Shown one piece after another: positions 34,500 to 49,400 of a DNA stretch of 64,000 nt. A model generated the notes under the pieces. The model did no database searches. It had not been told where the DNA came from and saw only the letters and a program-made list of their open reading frames with translations. Positions within the stretch are counted from its first letter, which is position 1. Each line of letters begins with the position of its first letter. A program made the position numbers and the translations under genes. This stretch comes from Ailanthus altissimus. Lineage: Eukaryota; Streptophyta; Magnoliopsida; Sapindales; Simaroubaceae. The stretch lies in the NCBI GenBank assembly GCA_946807835.1, contig OX327709.1, positions 23,685,501-23,749,500 on the forward strand, in the 5' to 3' direction.

Positions 34500-35870
34500 A
34501 GGTTGAAGAGTTGCTATGTAGGATGAAATCAATGTGATATAAAGAAATGGTATTTGGGAGCTTGTGCATACACCTTGCAATTAAAAAAATTTGGGGGTTA
34601 AATGGATATATAAAACCAAACTAAACTTATATGGTTCTATAAATAAATTAAAGGCTAGACTGGTGGTGAAAGGGTATATCCAACAACATGGCATTGATTA
34701 TACAGACACATATGCTCCAGTTGCAAGGCATGATACAATCAAGTTGCTTGTAGCACTTGCAGCTAAATTAGGCTGAAAAATCTATCACAATGGATGTTAA
34801 GCCAGCGTTCTTAAATGGATTTCTTAAGGAAGACATCTAGAGAGAACAAGCAGAGGACTTTGTGGTACCAAGATGTGAGAACAAGGTGTACAAGTTGATG
34901 ATTCGTGGTACCCTTGTATGTCTTAAAAATGACAATGAAGTAGTGTTAATTATCTTACTCTATGTTGATGATTTTCTTAGTGACATTAGGAGCATCAAGT
35001 TCAGTAGAAGATTTTAAGTTAAAAATGAAGAGTGGATTTGATATGTCAGACTTAGGTATGATGAACTATTTCCTTGGAATGGAGATGTATCAAAGTGATA
35101 TTGGAATATTCCTTGCTCAAAAGAAGTCTGCAGAAGAAATGCTGAAAAAAATTCAACCTCAGCAAATCCAAGCAAGTTCCTACACTTATTGTACTAAATG
35201 AAAAGTTATGTAAAGAGGATGATGAAGAGAAAATTGATGCTACACTCTACAGAAGCATTGTGGAAAGCTTGTTGTACTTATCAACTACTATACCAGACAT
35301 AATGTATACAACAAGCCTACTGTTAAGATTTATGCAGTCTCTAAGTAAGAAACACCTAAGAGCTGTTAAGAGAGTGCTAAGATATATAAGAGGAACTACT
35401 GAATATGGCTTATAGTATAAGGAAAATGAAAGCAGTGAATTGGTAAGGTATGTAGACAGTGATTGAGCAGGGTTTGTTGATAATTCAAAGAGCACTTCAG
35501 GCTATGTTTTCTCTTTTGGTAGTGCTGCATTCTCATGGAACTTAAAGAAATAAAAAGTGGTTGCTCAGTCATTTGCTGAAGCAGAGTATATCTCTACTGC
35601 TAATACTTCAAACCAAGCCATTTGACTTAAGAAAAATTTGTAGGATCTTAGGCAAAACCAACAGAAGAGTATAGTTCTTTGAGTAGATAACAAGTTAGCC
35701 ATAGCAATGGCTAAATATCCAGTACAACATGGAAGAACTAAACATATCAAGGTCAAATTTTATGCAATTCGAGAAACTAAAAAATAAGGATATGTAAGTT
35801 TGGCTCATTGCAGTACATAAAATCAGTTTGTAGACATTTTTACCAAAGCTCTTCCTAAAGCTCTGTTTGA
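34500..35870 (+). pseudogene. Decayed reverse transcriptase and RNase H of element C
   Basis: RT relics read [55 protein letters not shown] and LLYVDDFL (34960-34976). The active-site YVDD is present, but a frame change follows directly. MSDLGMMNYFLGMEMYQSD continues at about 35042. RNase H relics continue to about 35870 (VSLAHCSTxNQFVDIFTKALP). Several stops (for example 34774, 35199 and 35413) and an apparent loss of about 40 residues between 34880 and 34940 make it non-functional. Confidence 0.85.
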
Positions 35871-35919
35871 AATTCTAAAGGCTAAATTAGGTGTTCATCT
35901 AAAAAATATCAAAGAGAAG

Positions 35920-36233
35920 TGTTGAATTATGATATTTTTTCAATAAATTTAATGTATTTTTATAATTTAAATTTTTGAATCAGTCAATAGTAAAGTTAGA
36001 ATAGATGTAAAGTTCTTAGGAGTTGGTTTTAAATTCAAATGAATTGATAAGAAGTTGAATTATTCAACAAGTTTATCTAAGTTGTAATATGTATAAATTT
36101 AAAGTTGGTCATTGAATAAAGTATGATTTTTTCATTCCTTAAACAATCGAGTATAACTGATCATTTAGCTTGCTGTTCAACAGAAAAACGAAGAACACAA
36201 GAACAAATGATCAGGTTCTGTCAATTGTTAACA
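35920..36233 (+). repeat. 3' LTR of element C
   Basis: Matches 31612-31930 end to end with about 30 differences by eye and the same terminal sequences. Confidence 0.9.
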
Positions 36234-37763
36234 AAAACACATTCGTGCTTCAATTTTCCAATGAAATGGAGACAAGCACCGAAATTAAAACTATCATACA
36301 ACTGCGCATACATAATAAACTGATAAACCCAGAACGTTAAACTTGAAAATAAAAGCTGAGGAATTTTTTAACAAAATTTTACCTTTTTAAGTTTCAATGA
36401 CTATTTGAGAAACACCGATAATATCAAAAGCCAAAAAAGAAAAAAAAAACTAAAACTTTAAATCTTACTTACTTGTTAGCTATGTAAGGATGCTAATCAA
36501 AGAAACTGGACCTTGCTGTTGTCTCTTTCGCATGTTTCCGTACATGAAACAGAAGCTTTAGAACCTCAGTTGTTACAAAAGCTAAGAATTAAATACTAAT
36601 TTTTAATATCAATTTAAAGAGACTCTAGCATTTCCTATATCGTGGGTTTTCAAAATTTCAAAGCAACAATTTTCTTTTTCGCGTCATTTTTGCTTTGCCA
36701 TGTTTTGGGTCTTATTCTGTCCTTTCAATGCTCGTCTTATTCTGTCCTTTTTTTTTTTCAATGCTTGTCTTATTCTGTCTTTTGCCCGAATATTTTGGTT
36801 CCATGATCCAACAAGAAAAAGAAAAGTCTCGGTCAAGCGGGCGTTGAATTTAACTTTTACTGCTTTATTTTATTTTAATTTTTACATCGATTTGAATCCT
36901 AAATCGTGGTAAAATTCGGATTTTGAATTTGAGTTTTAAACGTTTCGAATTATTTATAAAATAAATATTTTAAAATTTAAAATTTAATTTAAATTTTTTT
37001 AAAAATTAGAAAAAACCCAAGTTTAAATTTAAATCTAAATTACTCATCTTCAAAAAAAAAATCAAATTACTCAAATTTGAATTTGTGTTTATAAAAAAAA
37101 TTTAAATCCGAATATTTTTATTTATATGAACATGAAATTTGAGTTTTATTTAACTTTTTTTTAGTCATATCAAATTTAAGTAATTTGGATTTGAGTTTAA
37201 ACTCGGATTTTTTTTTATTTTTTTTAAATTTTTAGGTTACATTTAAAATTTTAATATATTTATTTTGTAAAATAATTGTTAAATTTATATATATTAAAAA
37301 ATAAAAATTTTAAGAATTAATTAAGACTTTTCTTTATTAAAAAAAAAAAGATAAAACTCTGAGTTTTAAATAAAATTTTCAACTTTTAGCAAAAATTTGG
37401 ATTCAACTTGAATTTAAATTTTTAAAAAATTTCAATCTAGATTAAAAAAAATTGAATGTTTCAAACCTAAACCAGCCGACTTTTCAAAATTTTCCAAATG
37501 CAAATTAAATTGCCATCCCTAACCTCTACTAGAGTCAAGATCTATATTTGTTAATATTTTACTATTGGGCCAAAGCCAACGATTTACCTTCTTTTTTGAA
37601 ATTATGCATTTACCAAAGCCAACCATTTACCATTGTTAACATAAGTATGCATTTCACCTTTTTTTTTTAGTAGTATATGAATTTGATTACACCTTTTTTT
37701 TAAATATATATATATATTACATCTATACTAATTCAATAAATTGCATCTACTAATTTCAATACA

Positions 37764-38160
37764 GTACATATTTTACATTATTAGTATATTTATAATGAAG
37801 CACTAATAATATATTATAACCCATATTTTTTTAATTGTACTAGCTTGATTAATCTACCTTCCATATAAGTGGAAAAATTTACACCCAACACCTTTAAAAA
37901 AAAACGGTGCTAAGTATTAACCACCTTACAAATAAGGTAATTATACAATATAATACATATTTCTTATAAGACTATTAATACATTTATATTAAAGCATTAA
38001 TAGTATATATTTCTTATAGCACATATTTTTTATTGCACTAATAAGCAGATTAATCTACCTTCCATATAAACGGAAAAATTTAAACCCGACACTTTTAAAT
38101 AAATAGTACTAGGTACTAACCACCTTGCAAATAGGGTGAATGACATTGCATCATCATTTT
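37764..38160 (+). repeat. Tandem duplication, two units of about 200 bp
   Basis: The landmark gattaatctaccttccat occurs at 37848 and 38049 (offset 201). The flanking sequences align on both sides: 'gaagcactaataatatatt' versus 'aaagcattaatagtatat' on the left, and 'aaccaccttacaaataagg' versus 'aaccaccttgcaaataggg' on the right. The units are diverged and have no coding capacity. Confidence 0.75.
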
Positions 38161-39990
38161 TTATTTTTAAAAATTTATGTTATAACTGAGGGGAGAGGAT
38201 GAAGTCGAGTGTGAGAGTGTGAGAGACTAACTATGGCCTCAACTTCGGTTTACTTGTTCATCCTTGTATTTATTTTTGGTTTTTCACTTTAATTAATATT
38301 ACACTTTTCTTTTAAATTACATAAGATTACAATATTGATGTTATACAAGACAATAATATTAATATTATAATTAAACTATATTATCGAGATTTTTAAAAAC
38401 AATACATATAATTTTAAGGCACATCTTATCTAAACTGTACTATTAAAATTATCGAGAGTAATACGTACAATTTTGAGTACATTTTATTTAAATTAAAAGG
38501 TTCTAACAAAAGAGAAAAAGAAACTCAACTGACTTTAGTATTCATCAAGATACTCAAACTCTTAACTTTATCGAAGAAGTGCGCCTTAAAAAATGGTGTT
38601 TGCCAACTCGATAAGCAGCCAATGTGCAACAAATATTAAGCTTTATTATGAGGTAATATGTTCAAAGTAAAGTAATTATATACCAAATAAGTAAATAAAG
38701 AGTAATGTAATAATGTAATGTAAGATGAAGAAAGTCTAGAATATATCAGAAGTACCACGTCATTTGTAAAATAAATCAATAAAAATTTGAAGTGCATGCA
38801 TTTATGTTGTACACTTATCAAATAAATTAGTAGTTCATGTAATAAATAAAAATATACATATCATAACATGATTGAATATTTATAGTATATCTAATGTATG
38901 ATAGACTTTTTCATTAGGAATATTTCAGATGAAATAAAAAAAATGGATTATAAGGTAATAAGTTATATTGTAATAGTAAAACTATATAAACTCTACATTG
39001 TTTCTTCTTAAAGAAAAAAAAAATCCTACATTATGGTTTAATATTAACATATATTGTAAGGTGATAGTAAATTAATTATAGGAGGATATTTTCTCTCGTA
39101 TTATAAAGCAACACAATACACTATATTGAAAGCTAATATTTGAATTACCTCTCATTTGTCATATTGTGCCACATGTTACCGTTCAAGTGGTTTTAATATT
39201 TCACGATTTTTTTAGAAAAATGATTTTTAAGCATCGGTAATTTTGGTTCGTATTCTACCAAAGTCAATTAGTAAGAAAAATTTTAATAGCACGAGAGAAT
39301 AATCTTTAGCATAAAGTATTTGACATAAAAATTAAAATTCTTTCGTAAGTTAAATTTTATTTAAAATTTTAAAAATCTTTTAACATATATTTTGTATCAG
39401 ATATAAGTAGTCAATTTTTTTTTTTAATAATTACGTACCAATTACATGTAATAAAAAATTAGATAAAAACTTAATTTAAAAAAAAAAATTATGTCCATAA
39501 AACAGTGAGCGAAAAAACCTATAATCCAAACGACGGATATAACCACGGCCCATTTACTGTTTACTTCTTTTAGATAATAGTGATACGGGAACAACTTTCA
39601 AGGCTAAGGTTTCGTTGGTTGATGGTGAAACACTAGCATTAACTCATTTTTGTGGCTTGCAACGTTAGAAGACAATATAATGATATATCAGCTCATTACT
39701 GTTCCTTTTTTTATAAAAATAAAAATAAAAATTTCAATAAGCTGCCAAAACATAGAATTTGCATGGATATACAATTTTTTTTTTGAAAATTTCTGAAAAT
39801 GACCTCTTTTTGTTTTAACAAAAATCTATTTTAAACTCTTAGCATATTTATAAAATTTATTAACCAAACACTTAATTTATAAACCATTTTACCCTGAAAT
39901 GCTACATATTCCAAGTTGTTCATATACGTAAAACCTATAATTTCAGACATATTTTGCAAATATATGAAATTTATGAGACATAAATGAGAG

Positions 39991-40160
39991 AATAATGTTA
40001 TATATTTAAATTGTATTTTAAATAATAATGTGTCAAGTAATTATTAAGTAATAAAATAATATAAAATATAAAATTATTTATTACACTTAATAATTATTTA
40101 ATATATTATTATTTAATATACAACTTGAGATACAAAATTTTAAAATGTGTAATATTATAC
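39991..40160. repeat. MITE, copy 2 of the 11141-11318 family
   Basis: Starts AATAATGTTATATATTTAAA, contains gtgtcaagtaattattaag and its inverted partner 'cttaataattatttaatat', and ends 'atgtgtaatattat'. The layout is the same as the copy at 11141-11318. Confidence 0.65.
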
Positions 40161-40494
40161 TAAATGCAAATCTCTCCATGAAATCTGTAGACATGAACAA
40201 CCAAATATGCGGCAGGCCCTTATATACTGGGAGATCTTAGTGCATGCAGCAACAGAGAAGCACTACTAGGTCTAACTCAAATGTTTCTCGAAACCAGTGA
40301 ATGGTTATGACACCACTGGCAATTAGAGTACGAAATTAGAACAAAATTACAGCATGGCATCTACTAGTCGCAGTACAAAACAAGTTCAGAAAATTTGACG
40401 ATAATTTTCTTATATTTCTAATTCAAAAGCAATGCACCAAGCCATAAACATTGATAAAGTCAATAACACTTGTACATGTAGCAGTTTTAGCCTT

Positions 40495-43400
40495 TCAGGT
40501 GAACCTCTCTGATCCTAGATCAAGCAGCATGCGGAAGAATTGATGGGGATTCATTGGAGGTTGTTCTGCTAGCGCCTGAGATGTGAACAACATTGATTAT
40601 ATCAGGAATCATATTTAAAAGAGTACTTTTTTATTTTTTTGGTTATATCTTCGTAAACGATGAACTAGTACAGTGTTTTGACATCGAAACTAAAATGAGT
40701 TCATATGTATGTTTCCCGATAAACGATCTCACCCTCATTAATTTCTCTATATGGTGATACAAACTTGTGTTTACAGATGCAATTACTACCACCACAAACC
40801 AAGTTTACCTTAATGTGGCACCTGAACAATCTAAGTTAATGCAACATTATGTGAAAATTTGAATCTTATAATTACCTGATGTATTAGCACAGTGGAAGGA
40901 GTCATTCCAGGCACAGTATTCACCTCAATAATCAATACCTGAAAACAATGAAATTGACCAGAGGGTAAAACAAGTATCTGTTAACTATAAAAATGTGTAT
41001 AGATGCCTGAATCTAGTCTAGAGCATCTAAATCATTCATCATGATAAAGCACATAATTGGCATAAGGTTCACTTAAAATGTTGTTCTATCCAGGCAAGCA
41101 AATACAGAGAGAAGAATACTTCATTGGGAAAATAAGACAGGCATCTGTTCATTTGGACAGAAGCAAGATGGAATATGTGGAGTTATTCAGAGTCCAGAGG
41201 ATAAAATAAGCCACATTAGTAGGTAATACAAAATGTTTCATCAACATGCATAATTTAGGCAGCGGAAGTCTATGCTTTTAGACCTAAAGCATATCTTGCC
41301 TCATGGAGACTACTTTCCTTGAGAGTCTCAATAGTGTAATATCTAAAAATCAGGTTGCTGCCAATAAAGGTAGAACATTTAAACCATTACATTAAAATAT
41401 TAAAGAAGAACATAAAACAATAATCTTAATCTTCATCTTTTATTTAATTCAGCTAAACAAAATGGAAGTATCATAAGACCTACATACATACCTCTCCACT
41501 GTCCACATTAACAAATGCATCAATTCGTGAAAATCCTTCAAGTTCCAGAGTGTTTGCAATTAGTTCAATATGTTGCTTACATTTCTCCAGAGCCTCCACA
41601 CTGATTCAAAGGAAAAAGAAAATACTTGTGACAGCTACTGATCCAAGATGAAAAAAAAATTCAAAGGAAGAAATAGGAAGAGCAGAAGAGTATATAATGA
41701 AGACTTGCTGCAGGGGCTCATTCAAAGTGCAAGAAGTGATAGTTTAATACTCCATAAATATCCATTTCAAATATCTATCTTCTCTCTGAATTAACATGGG
41801 GAAAAATGGAAATTGCACATCAATTCATTTTAATGGTTATAGCATTTGCATAAGTTTAATTGTAACAATTGCCAAAGTAAAGACAAATAACCGATACTCA
41901 TCTGGACTCTAACATACACAGGCAGGACAAGAATTGCAAACCTTGCCTTATTGTTTTCCAAAGATCGTGAATAGATATGTCAAATGGTTGAAGTTTGATA
42001 TTGAACAAGAGGAAAACCACAAGAATTTACAGTCCAATAATATATATATATATATATATATATTAATATATATAATACTTTTAAGAGCAAGATAGCTTCT
42101 TTTGACAATTAAAAAACTTGAAGGGTAAACCATTTCCAGCTTTGCATATCCGTACTACCATGTCCACCTTTGAGTCTAAAAGGAAATTTATGGGTGCATT
42201 ATATTCCAACCAGCACAAGCCATTAAAAGAGTGTAATGCAAATAAATGCTGTCTTAGGACTGTGAATAACTAAGCAGATAACTGTATGTAACTTCAGATA
42301 TAAAAAGTGAGGGCTCTTAGCTAACCTCACAATTGATGCTGGTGGTGGAGTGAGATTGATGCCAGTTCCACCTGTCAGGCAATACCTACATTAATACACC
42401 AGGAATGCCATTCTAGACAAATATATACAGGACCCTCTTTTTCCCTTCTCTACTTCTAAACAAACAAGCAAATTACATAATATAAGAAATAGAAATATAT
42501 AAAATAAAATCAAGTCAAACTTACAATTAGAAAACCCTAATGAAGACATTTGGTAGCAACATCCTAATAATTTTCACCAGTTTCCTAAGATATCATCTTA
42601 TAAATCTACTTTTTCAAATATTGTGCCATTGAATTATCACTTAAACGCTGCCATTCATTTGTCTTGATGACTAGCAGTTTGTGGATAAAAAAATTCAAAA
42701 GAATACAAGGAAAATAAAATCCATGATATTTGTGTCAAAGAAAGAGTGAGATGGACCTTGAAATTTCTCCTCAAGTGATAAGATATCACCAGTTTCCTTG
42801 ACAGTAATGCTAGGCATCAATGAATGCATTGATCCACGTTTTCCTATAACACCAACTGTAATTTCCACCCACCGACTGTGTCCTTTCCACATGAGGCGAT
42901 CTGCATTTTTGTTTGTCGATTTGGATGAAACAACAATCTCATCAGTTTCAATAAAAGGTTCAAAGATCAAGAGCTCTGGAGGAGGGTTAGGCATCTCAAT
43001 CATTCCATGTGCCTGGATAGTATTCATAAAAGAAGATAAAATATGTCATGACAAAAAAATCATTGATGTTATGCTAAACACAAAAGTCATTTTTTCCTAA
43101 CAGAAAAACGGGACCCATATGCTAACCAATTGAAAAAACTTTTCAGAAGAGAAACAGTCATTAGATGCATATATCAATAACAGTGATCGTGGCATTAAAT
43201 GCATTTATAGATCTTGTACACTTTGTTTCAGATACTTGAAAGAATTCACAACATTTTTCTAGTTAAATGCTAAGTTTCTATATCATTTTTGCAATTGGCA
43301 TTTGCAAGTTACGCTTTTATGACATTGTTAATAACACATAAAACATAGAACTCAGAGAAATAATATTGTCACTTCTTTTTGGTTAAGATAAGAACATATG

Positions 43401-46400
43401 CCTAAATTATTCTAGAATGAGATGCCATAAAAAAAACATATCCAGGCTCCATACTCTTGAAAAACTATTAGGAGGTATTCGCAGAAGGCACTCCTCCAAC
43501 GCTTTCACATAGACTGCAAGGTCCTCTGCACAGCTGCATATTACCATTGATTTACATGATATGAGCACCTAACTTGTTCACAAGCATCCCAATAATCCTA
43601 TAACAAAGAGAGATCAGAACAAAGCAATAACCTACCATAGTCTTGCAACACCAGTTGAGCACCCATCTCTTGCTGGTTTAACACACAACGTTTTATGCTG
43701 AAGCTTAGAGGTCAACTCATGCCAAATGTTATGTATGGGCATTTTAAAAAGATCCTCCTTCATCCAGACATCTTTATTTATGGTAAGAACTCCAAAGTCT
43801 GCTAGCTGTTAATATCCAGAGATTTCCATGTTTTCAAGAGAAATTTAATACAGCTTAAGTACTGATATAACAGCCTTTTCCTATATACTTAAGCTTGTGC
43901 GAGTAACGGTTACTGATTGAAAATAATTTAAGCTGTCAAGAAGATAAGTTCAGTGTTTGTGGTGGAGAACACTCAATATTATTTGTTACCATACATGATT
44001 AAGTGCTAGAGATGTTGCAACTTTGTCCATGCAAGTTTTAGAGGCCATCACGCCAGGACCTTGATTTCAAAAGAGAAAAAAAGAAGATAAAATGAGTAAC
44101 TTTGCACAAAGAACATGTTTAGTCTACCAAGTGTCGGTGAGTACAAACCTGTATAAGGAACTCCTTCAGCCTCCAGCAAAGACTGAAGAGTACCATTTTC
44201 ACCGATGCCTCCATGAACTGCACAAAACATGAGATAAACTTCATAATGACCAGAAAAAAATAAAAAAGGAAAAGCTTTGATTGCTCAAGTCAAAAGTGGC
44301 AATACGCTGAACAGATCAATCTCGTTTGGTATATACCACAAAAGTAGATTGCATTCACTTTTCAATTAATACATAGCTGGAGGTGCCAGTTAGTCTAGCA
44401 AAGTAAAGTCTCTCTTGATGCCTACCAAGACCACAGATATAATTCTGCCTTCCTTAGGGATAGGGAAGGTTACAGGAGTTCAAGGGTTGACCATTTGTGT
44501 AGTCCAATCATCAGAAAAAAGAAATATAAAACAAATAAAGAGCTGGAGGCAGAACCTGCAATAAAAAGAGTTGCCTGAACTTCCTTGGCAAGCTTGATCC
44601 ACTCCTTTATTGAGTATGGCACAGGTAGTTCATTAGCAATATCAAACCCAGTAAACCAACTGTGTTTCTTCAAACCGTCCATGAGATTAGTCATCACTTG
44701 TTTCCTTAAGTGAGAGGTGAATGCAGCCCGGTCTGGTTCAATTGCCTCTATACATGCAGCAAGAACTTCCTCTGTTGTGTGTCTCAGCACAAGAGAGTAA
44801 CTATAGTGTTTTTAAGAGAAAAGAGGAAACAAAGGAGAAAAGAGCATTATTGGATTCACAAATATACAGGTCTCAGAAAGAGAAAAACCTAACAGTTTAC
44901 GTATGATTAAAACCTAGAATCTGCTAGTTTGTGAATGAGAAGTGGAAAGGAAAAGAGAGACCCCACAAATGAAAGACGAAATAAATTACCAAGACATGCA
45001 AATAAATATCTTCAAATATATATTCAAAAGGAAAACAACCTTAGAAGAAAGGATGGGAATATAAAATCTATACTTACGGTAATGACCAAACCTCTCTGGA
45101 GCTTACATCAGAATCGACACCAGGCAAATAGTCGATTGAAGGGGCAAGCAAACAAGGAATTACTTCAATCTGTAGATACCAAAGGAGAGACAATAATGTG
45201 AGGTACCCATTCTAAAGAAATTAAACTTCATAAAATGCAATAATTCCAAGCTTTAATGGAAAACTGGAAGATGGACAACATCTGTCAAATGAAATCCAAT
45301 AGACAATCCGGTTATTAATTGCTTCATCATTTATTTCTCAGTCATATTGTGAATTCATAAAACAATATATAAATCACACAAATAGTTAGTTAAGATTTCT
45401 AGCTTACATCGTCAAATGCTTGCAAATTGAGCCATACATTTGTTCCGCTCATAAGGGATACTTGCCTCTCTGAAGTGTCTCCTCCAAATATGACAAAAAC
45501 TTTACGAGTACCTTGAGGTTTGTTGAGTGCTTGAGTAAGCTGTGAGGCACTTGATCTTCCAGGAAAATGACTTGATATACTACTATATGATGCGAGATTG
45601 GGAAATCTCAGGCAAGCACGATGAATGATGGTTCGGAGAATATTAGAATGAGAAAATCCAACCTGAACATGAGAAGGGATCTTTCTGAGGAAAGCAGTGG
45701 CTTGGAAAGGGATGAATGATTAAAAAGACCCAAAGGAGGATGCACTATATTGAATGTGAAAACAATTGTGCATGCTATAATTGACTTAGGGCAAGCATAT
45801 GAAACATCTATTAATAAGCTCTGAAGATTATCTTTCTCAAACTGCTTTATACAAGATAACCTGCAAAACCTTCAAAACCAATGAAATTTGCACAAAGGAG
45901 TAAAATGCTTTTAACTCTGTGCACTGCACATCAGAAAAACAGCATACTATCAAAGGCAACCCATTATACCACTCAGCTCAGTAAGACGCTCAACATTGCC
46001 ACAGGGCAGTTGCTAAAGGATCAGTTATAGTGCATTAGGTATTTGTTCAGATGAGGATTCTATTGATTCTGTCCGCATTGTGGAAACATCTAGGATGATA
46101 TGTGGCTATTTTGCATAACATATAATATATTCTCCCTTGTATCAGTAATAGTCATAAAAACAATTTGTGCTACAAGCTTAAAATGCATGCTGAATTCAAG
46201 CTTCATAATTACCTTTGATGCTTGCTGAAATAAGAAGCTGGTCTGTTCCATCCCACTAATCTGAGAATACAATTAACATCACGAGGTAAGTAAGAAGAAT
46301 ATGCCAGAAATCAGAGGACTACAATAATCAGATATCTGTCTCACCAGGTTGATGTCAGTAAATATAATTGTACCCCATTCAGTGGCACCATATTTGTTTT

Positions 46401-49400
46401 CTGAAGATGAAAATACATGAGTCGAAGAAGGTAAAAACCACCCATCAATCCGAGCAAAATCACATAGCCCAAGCCGTTGGAATAACAAAGATGCACCTTC
46501 TCGAATACTGTTAATTACATCAATAGGAAAACGAGGCGGAGTGTGATAAACAACCTGTGAAGTATACATAAACTTCTCACAATCAGAAAGCAACATTGAT
46601 GGAATAGAATGAAATATTTTTTACAAGTCATTTAGTAAAAATTAAAAAATATAGACTGCCACATTCCCTAAAAAAATGCTTGGATGCACTGCTGCAGTAC
46701 CTGTTGTGTTGGAAGATATTTCCTCCGATAATTAAAAATGGCATCCTTCTCCCTTACATCAACACTGCCATTAAATTGAAGCTCCACCTGGCCATTGAAG
46801 CCAATAAATTATACCTAATTTCATTAGGCTAAGGTGAACAACTATTTTTCATCTAAACTCTGATATACAATTTAAGGGTAATGATAGTTATAAAAGCAAT
46901 ATGCTAGTTCATTATCTCTCTCGTAACTTACAACTGGTTCATGGCGTATATTAACTGCAAAATCAACATCTGAAAGTTCCTCTATTAAAATTGATACTTT
47001 TAGTACATCTCATTAATGCAATTTAAAAAAGGCTCCAGCTTTCTAGAATAATAATCTATCTCTAAGTATCACTAAATGCAAACAAGTTGAAAGTAGAAGT
47101 ACCTCAGTTGGCAGTAACACAACAGGATGGAAATCGGAACCAGACCCCACATCAAGGACAATGGCTGTAAACTCACTTCCTCCCTCAAGAAAGATTTCAA
47201 CCACAACTCTGTCATCAATCCCCTATCAGAAACAAGAACAGATAATTCACAAGATAGAATAAATAAAACCCTAATGTACTAGTCATAAATTTTCTGAAAA
47301 ACATTTTTGTGGCCCAAATCCAAAAATATAGTTGGTGACTTTCGAGCCAAAGTTTTACAGAAGTTGAATTAAAATTTCTACCTTTTAACTTAGATTTACT
47401 GAAACTCATAATTTCTGCTTCAACATCTTTTGGTATTGTTTATTTTTCTACCAAATAAAATAGGAAGGCAAAACAAACAAAATCATGTCTAGTTATGTGA
47501 TCTTTTTTTTTTCTTTTTGACAAAACAGACATATAGTGTCTAAATTAAGTTAAGGTGATTTGGGTACACTCCACATCAAATGTTTAAGTTTTAGCATCGT
47601 AGGAGTGAATTCCCAAACCATGCATTACTACATAAGTGTTTGGAAAACCCACATACCTCTAACATAATGTTCTTAGCCTTTTCAAGGGAATCAGTAACAC
47701 CATATGCAACTGTAACACCAATGCTTGATCCTGCTCTTGTTGGTTTTACCTGAAAAAGATACACAAGGAAAAGTTTTTGAGATCTTAAGGGAAATAATCT
47801 CATTATGGGGGGCAGTAAGATAACCTAAACCAAAAACCAGGAACCAGGAAATGTGTCTTACCACAACTTTCCCTGAGTTGGGGTCCAGCTTGTTTCTAAG
47901 AAACCAGTTTGATAATTCAGATTCATTCACTTCATTTTCCTAAATGCCATTTTCAATGTCAGCAAAGAAAATGGTAAGAGTTATGGACTCATTAATGACT
48001 GTATCCTCAAATATCAAAAAGTAAACATTGTTAAAGGGCATCTAGGTGACTTCTCCAGAAGCAAAGAGATGGCCTCATGAGTTCTGGATCATTATTAACA
48101 CTGGTTCCAGATATGCTTAAAATCTGAATAATGAAAGAAAATAAATAAACAAACCGAAAGAAGCCAGGTAGCAATTGAAATGGAATCAATTCAAAAGTAC
48201 TGGGAATAAATGAGGCTGAAAAATTTTTTCATCATCAATGCCATGTGATATATTCTGGGGGTATCCACTGGTGACACTGAACAGAGTCATGTAATACATA
48301 CATTTCCACACAAGAAAGAAAAGGGAAGCACAATTATTTAACAATATGCACTTGAAGGACACCTGAATTAAGAAATTAGGTACTGTTATGAATCCTTGTT
48401 TGCTGAGCTCCAAGGAGGCATCATACTGCAAATAATTAAAAGGGACACTATGTTAGCATCATCTTGTCCAAGCAGTACCAGTGATAAAACTAACCTATAT
48501 ACTAAAGTGAGCAGAGGTCTTCCAGTAGCTAAATTAAAGTGAATATTTCCAACTTTATAGGAGAATTCTATCTTGATTTGACATGGCCAAAAATATATAC
48601 AGAAGTTTGCAGAAAGTATTCATAGTAGTAACCCTAAATCAACTGATAATGCTGACATTTGAACTGGCTACAGCAATGTCTCTTTAAGAAGCCAACAAGT
48701 ATAAGATCCAGTATATATGATAAATACAAAACCATGACTCATTCTATCAACGTGAATTGTGCCTCATAAATCTATAAGAGAACTAAAGGATAGTTAAATG
48801 ATGAAGAAAAAAGCTTATTCTACCTTGTCAAATGCTTGAAGACACTCTTTTGATCCTGTGCCAACAAATGGAATATTATATTTTTCCAACAGTTCCTGAA
48901 TAATCCATCAAATGTGGAAATATTATCTAATATTCAAAACCTTTAATAGAACATCCAGCTATACATGCATATATACTTGTATTAAGGATTATAGCATACT
49001 ACACCTGAATGCCACCATCTTCACCAAATCGACCATGTATGGCAGGGAACACTATGTCCACATTTGCAGCAAGATGTTCTGCAAATTCAGACAATGACCC
49101 GAAACCTTGGGCAAGGCTACATAAACAGAGAATTGGCCAATCTTCACATCTTCATATACAATTAAATACCTAGTTTACAATAAAATTACCTTACCTTTCA
49201 AGTTTAAAATCAAAATCTGCAGGCGTATTTGAGTACACCTAATAAATGATAGATTCAAAATAATTACTACCATTTTTCAAATTAAGCAACAACATGGAGC
49301 TCAATAAGGATCAAGAACCAACCATTAAAAAATCTTTTTAAATTATTGAACAAACCTGAGCGGAGGAAATCGCATATGCATTGAGATCACAGTCAATGTA

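Larger units (their letters stand above)
31612..36233 (+). mobile_element. Ty1/copia retrotransposon (element C), full-length but decayed
   Basis: LTRs at 31612-31930 (319 bp) and 35920-36233 (314 bp) share the ends TGTTGAATTATG…CAATTGTTAACA. A perfect PBS follows the 5' LTR, and a purine-rich stretch (aaagagaag) precedes the 3' LTR. Gag, protease, integrase, RT and RNase H follow in copia order, with many stops. The LTRs differ at about 30 positions including small indels (about 10%), the highest of the three elements here. The flanking pentamers aaaat and aaaac match at four of five positions. Confidence 0.9.
36234..40494. other. AT-rich intergenic DNA between element C and DDL
   Basis: No supported gene. 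Sub-features: 36930-37470 is AT-rich low-complexity sequence built from aaatttaaa/gaatttgagt motifs on both strands; 37764-38160 is a tandem duplication; 39991-40160 is a MITE (the last two listed separately). The 3' UTR of DDL lies just below 40495. The sequence at about 36440-36680 could be an upstream leader exon of the PLAC8 gene separated by the transposons, but nothing proves it. Confidence 0.5.

Noticed and set aside
42039..42072. (TA)n run as a promoter
   Set aside because: It lies in intron 21 of DDL and is a simple microsatellite.
42798..43100. 100-aa plus-strand ORF in the DDL region
   Set aside because: Antisense to DDL exon 20; the minus-strand frame fits the spliced ligase.
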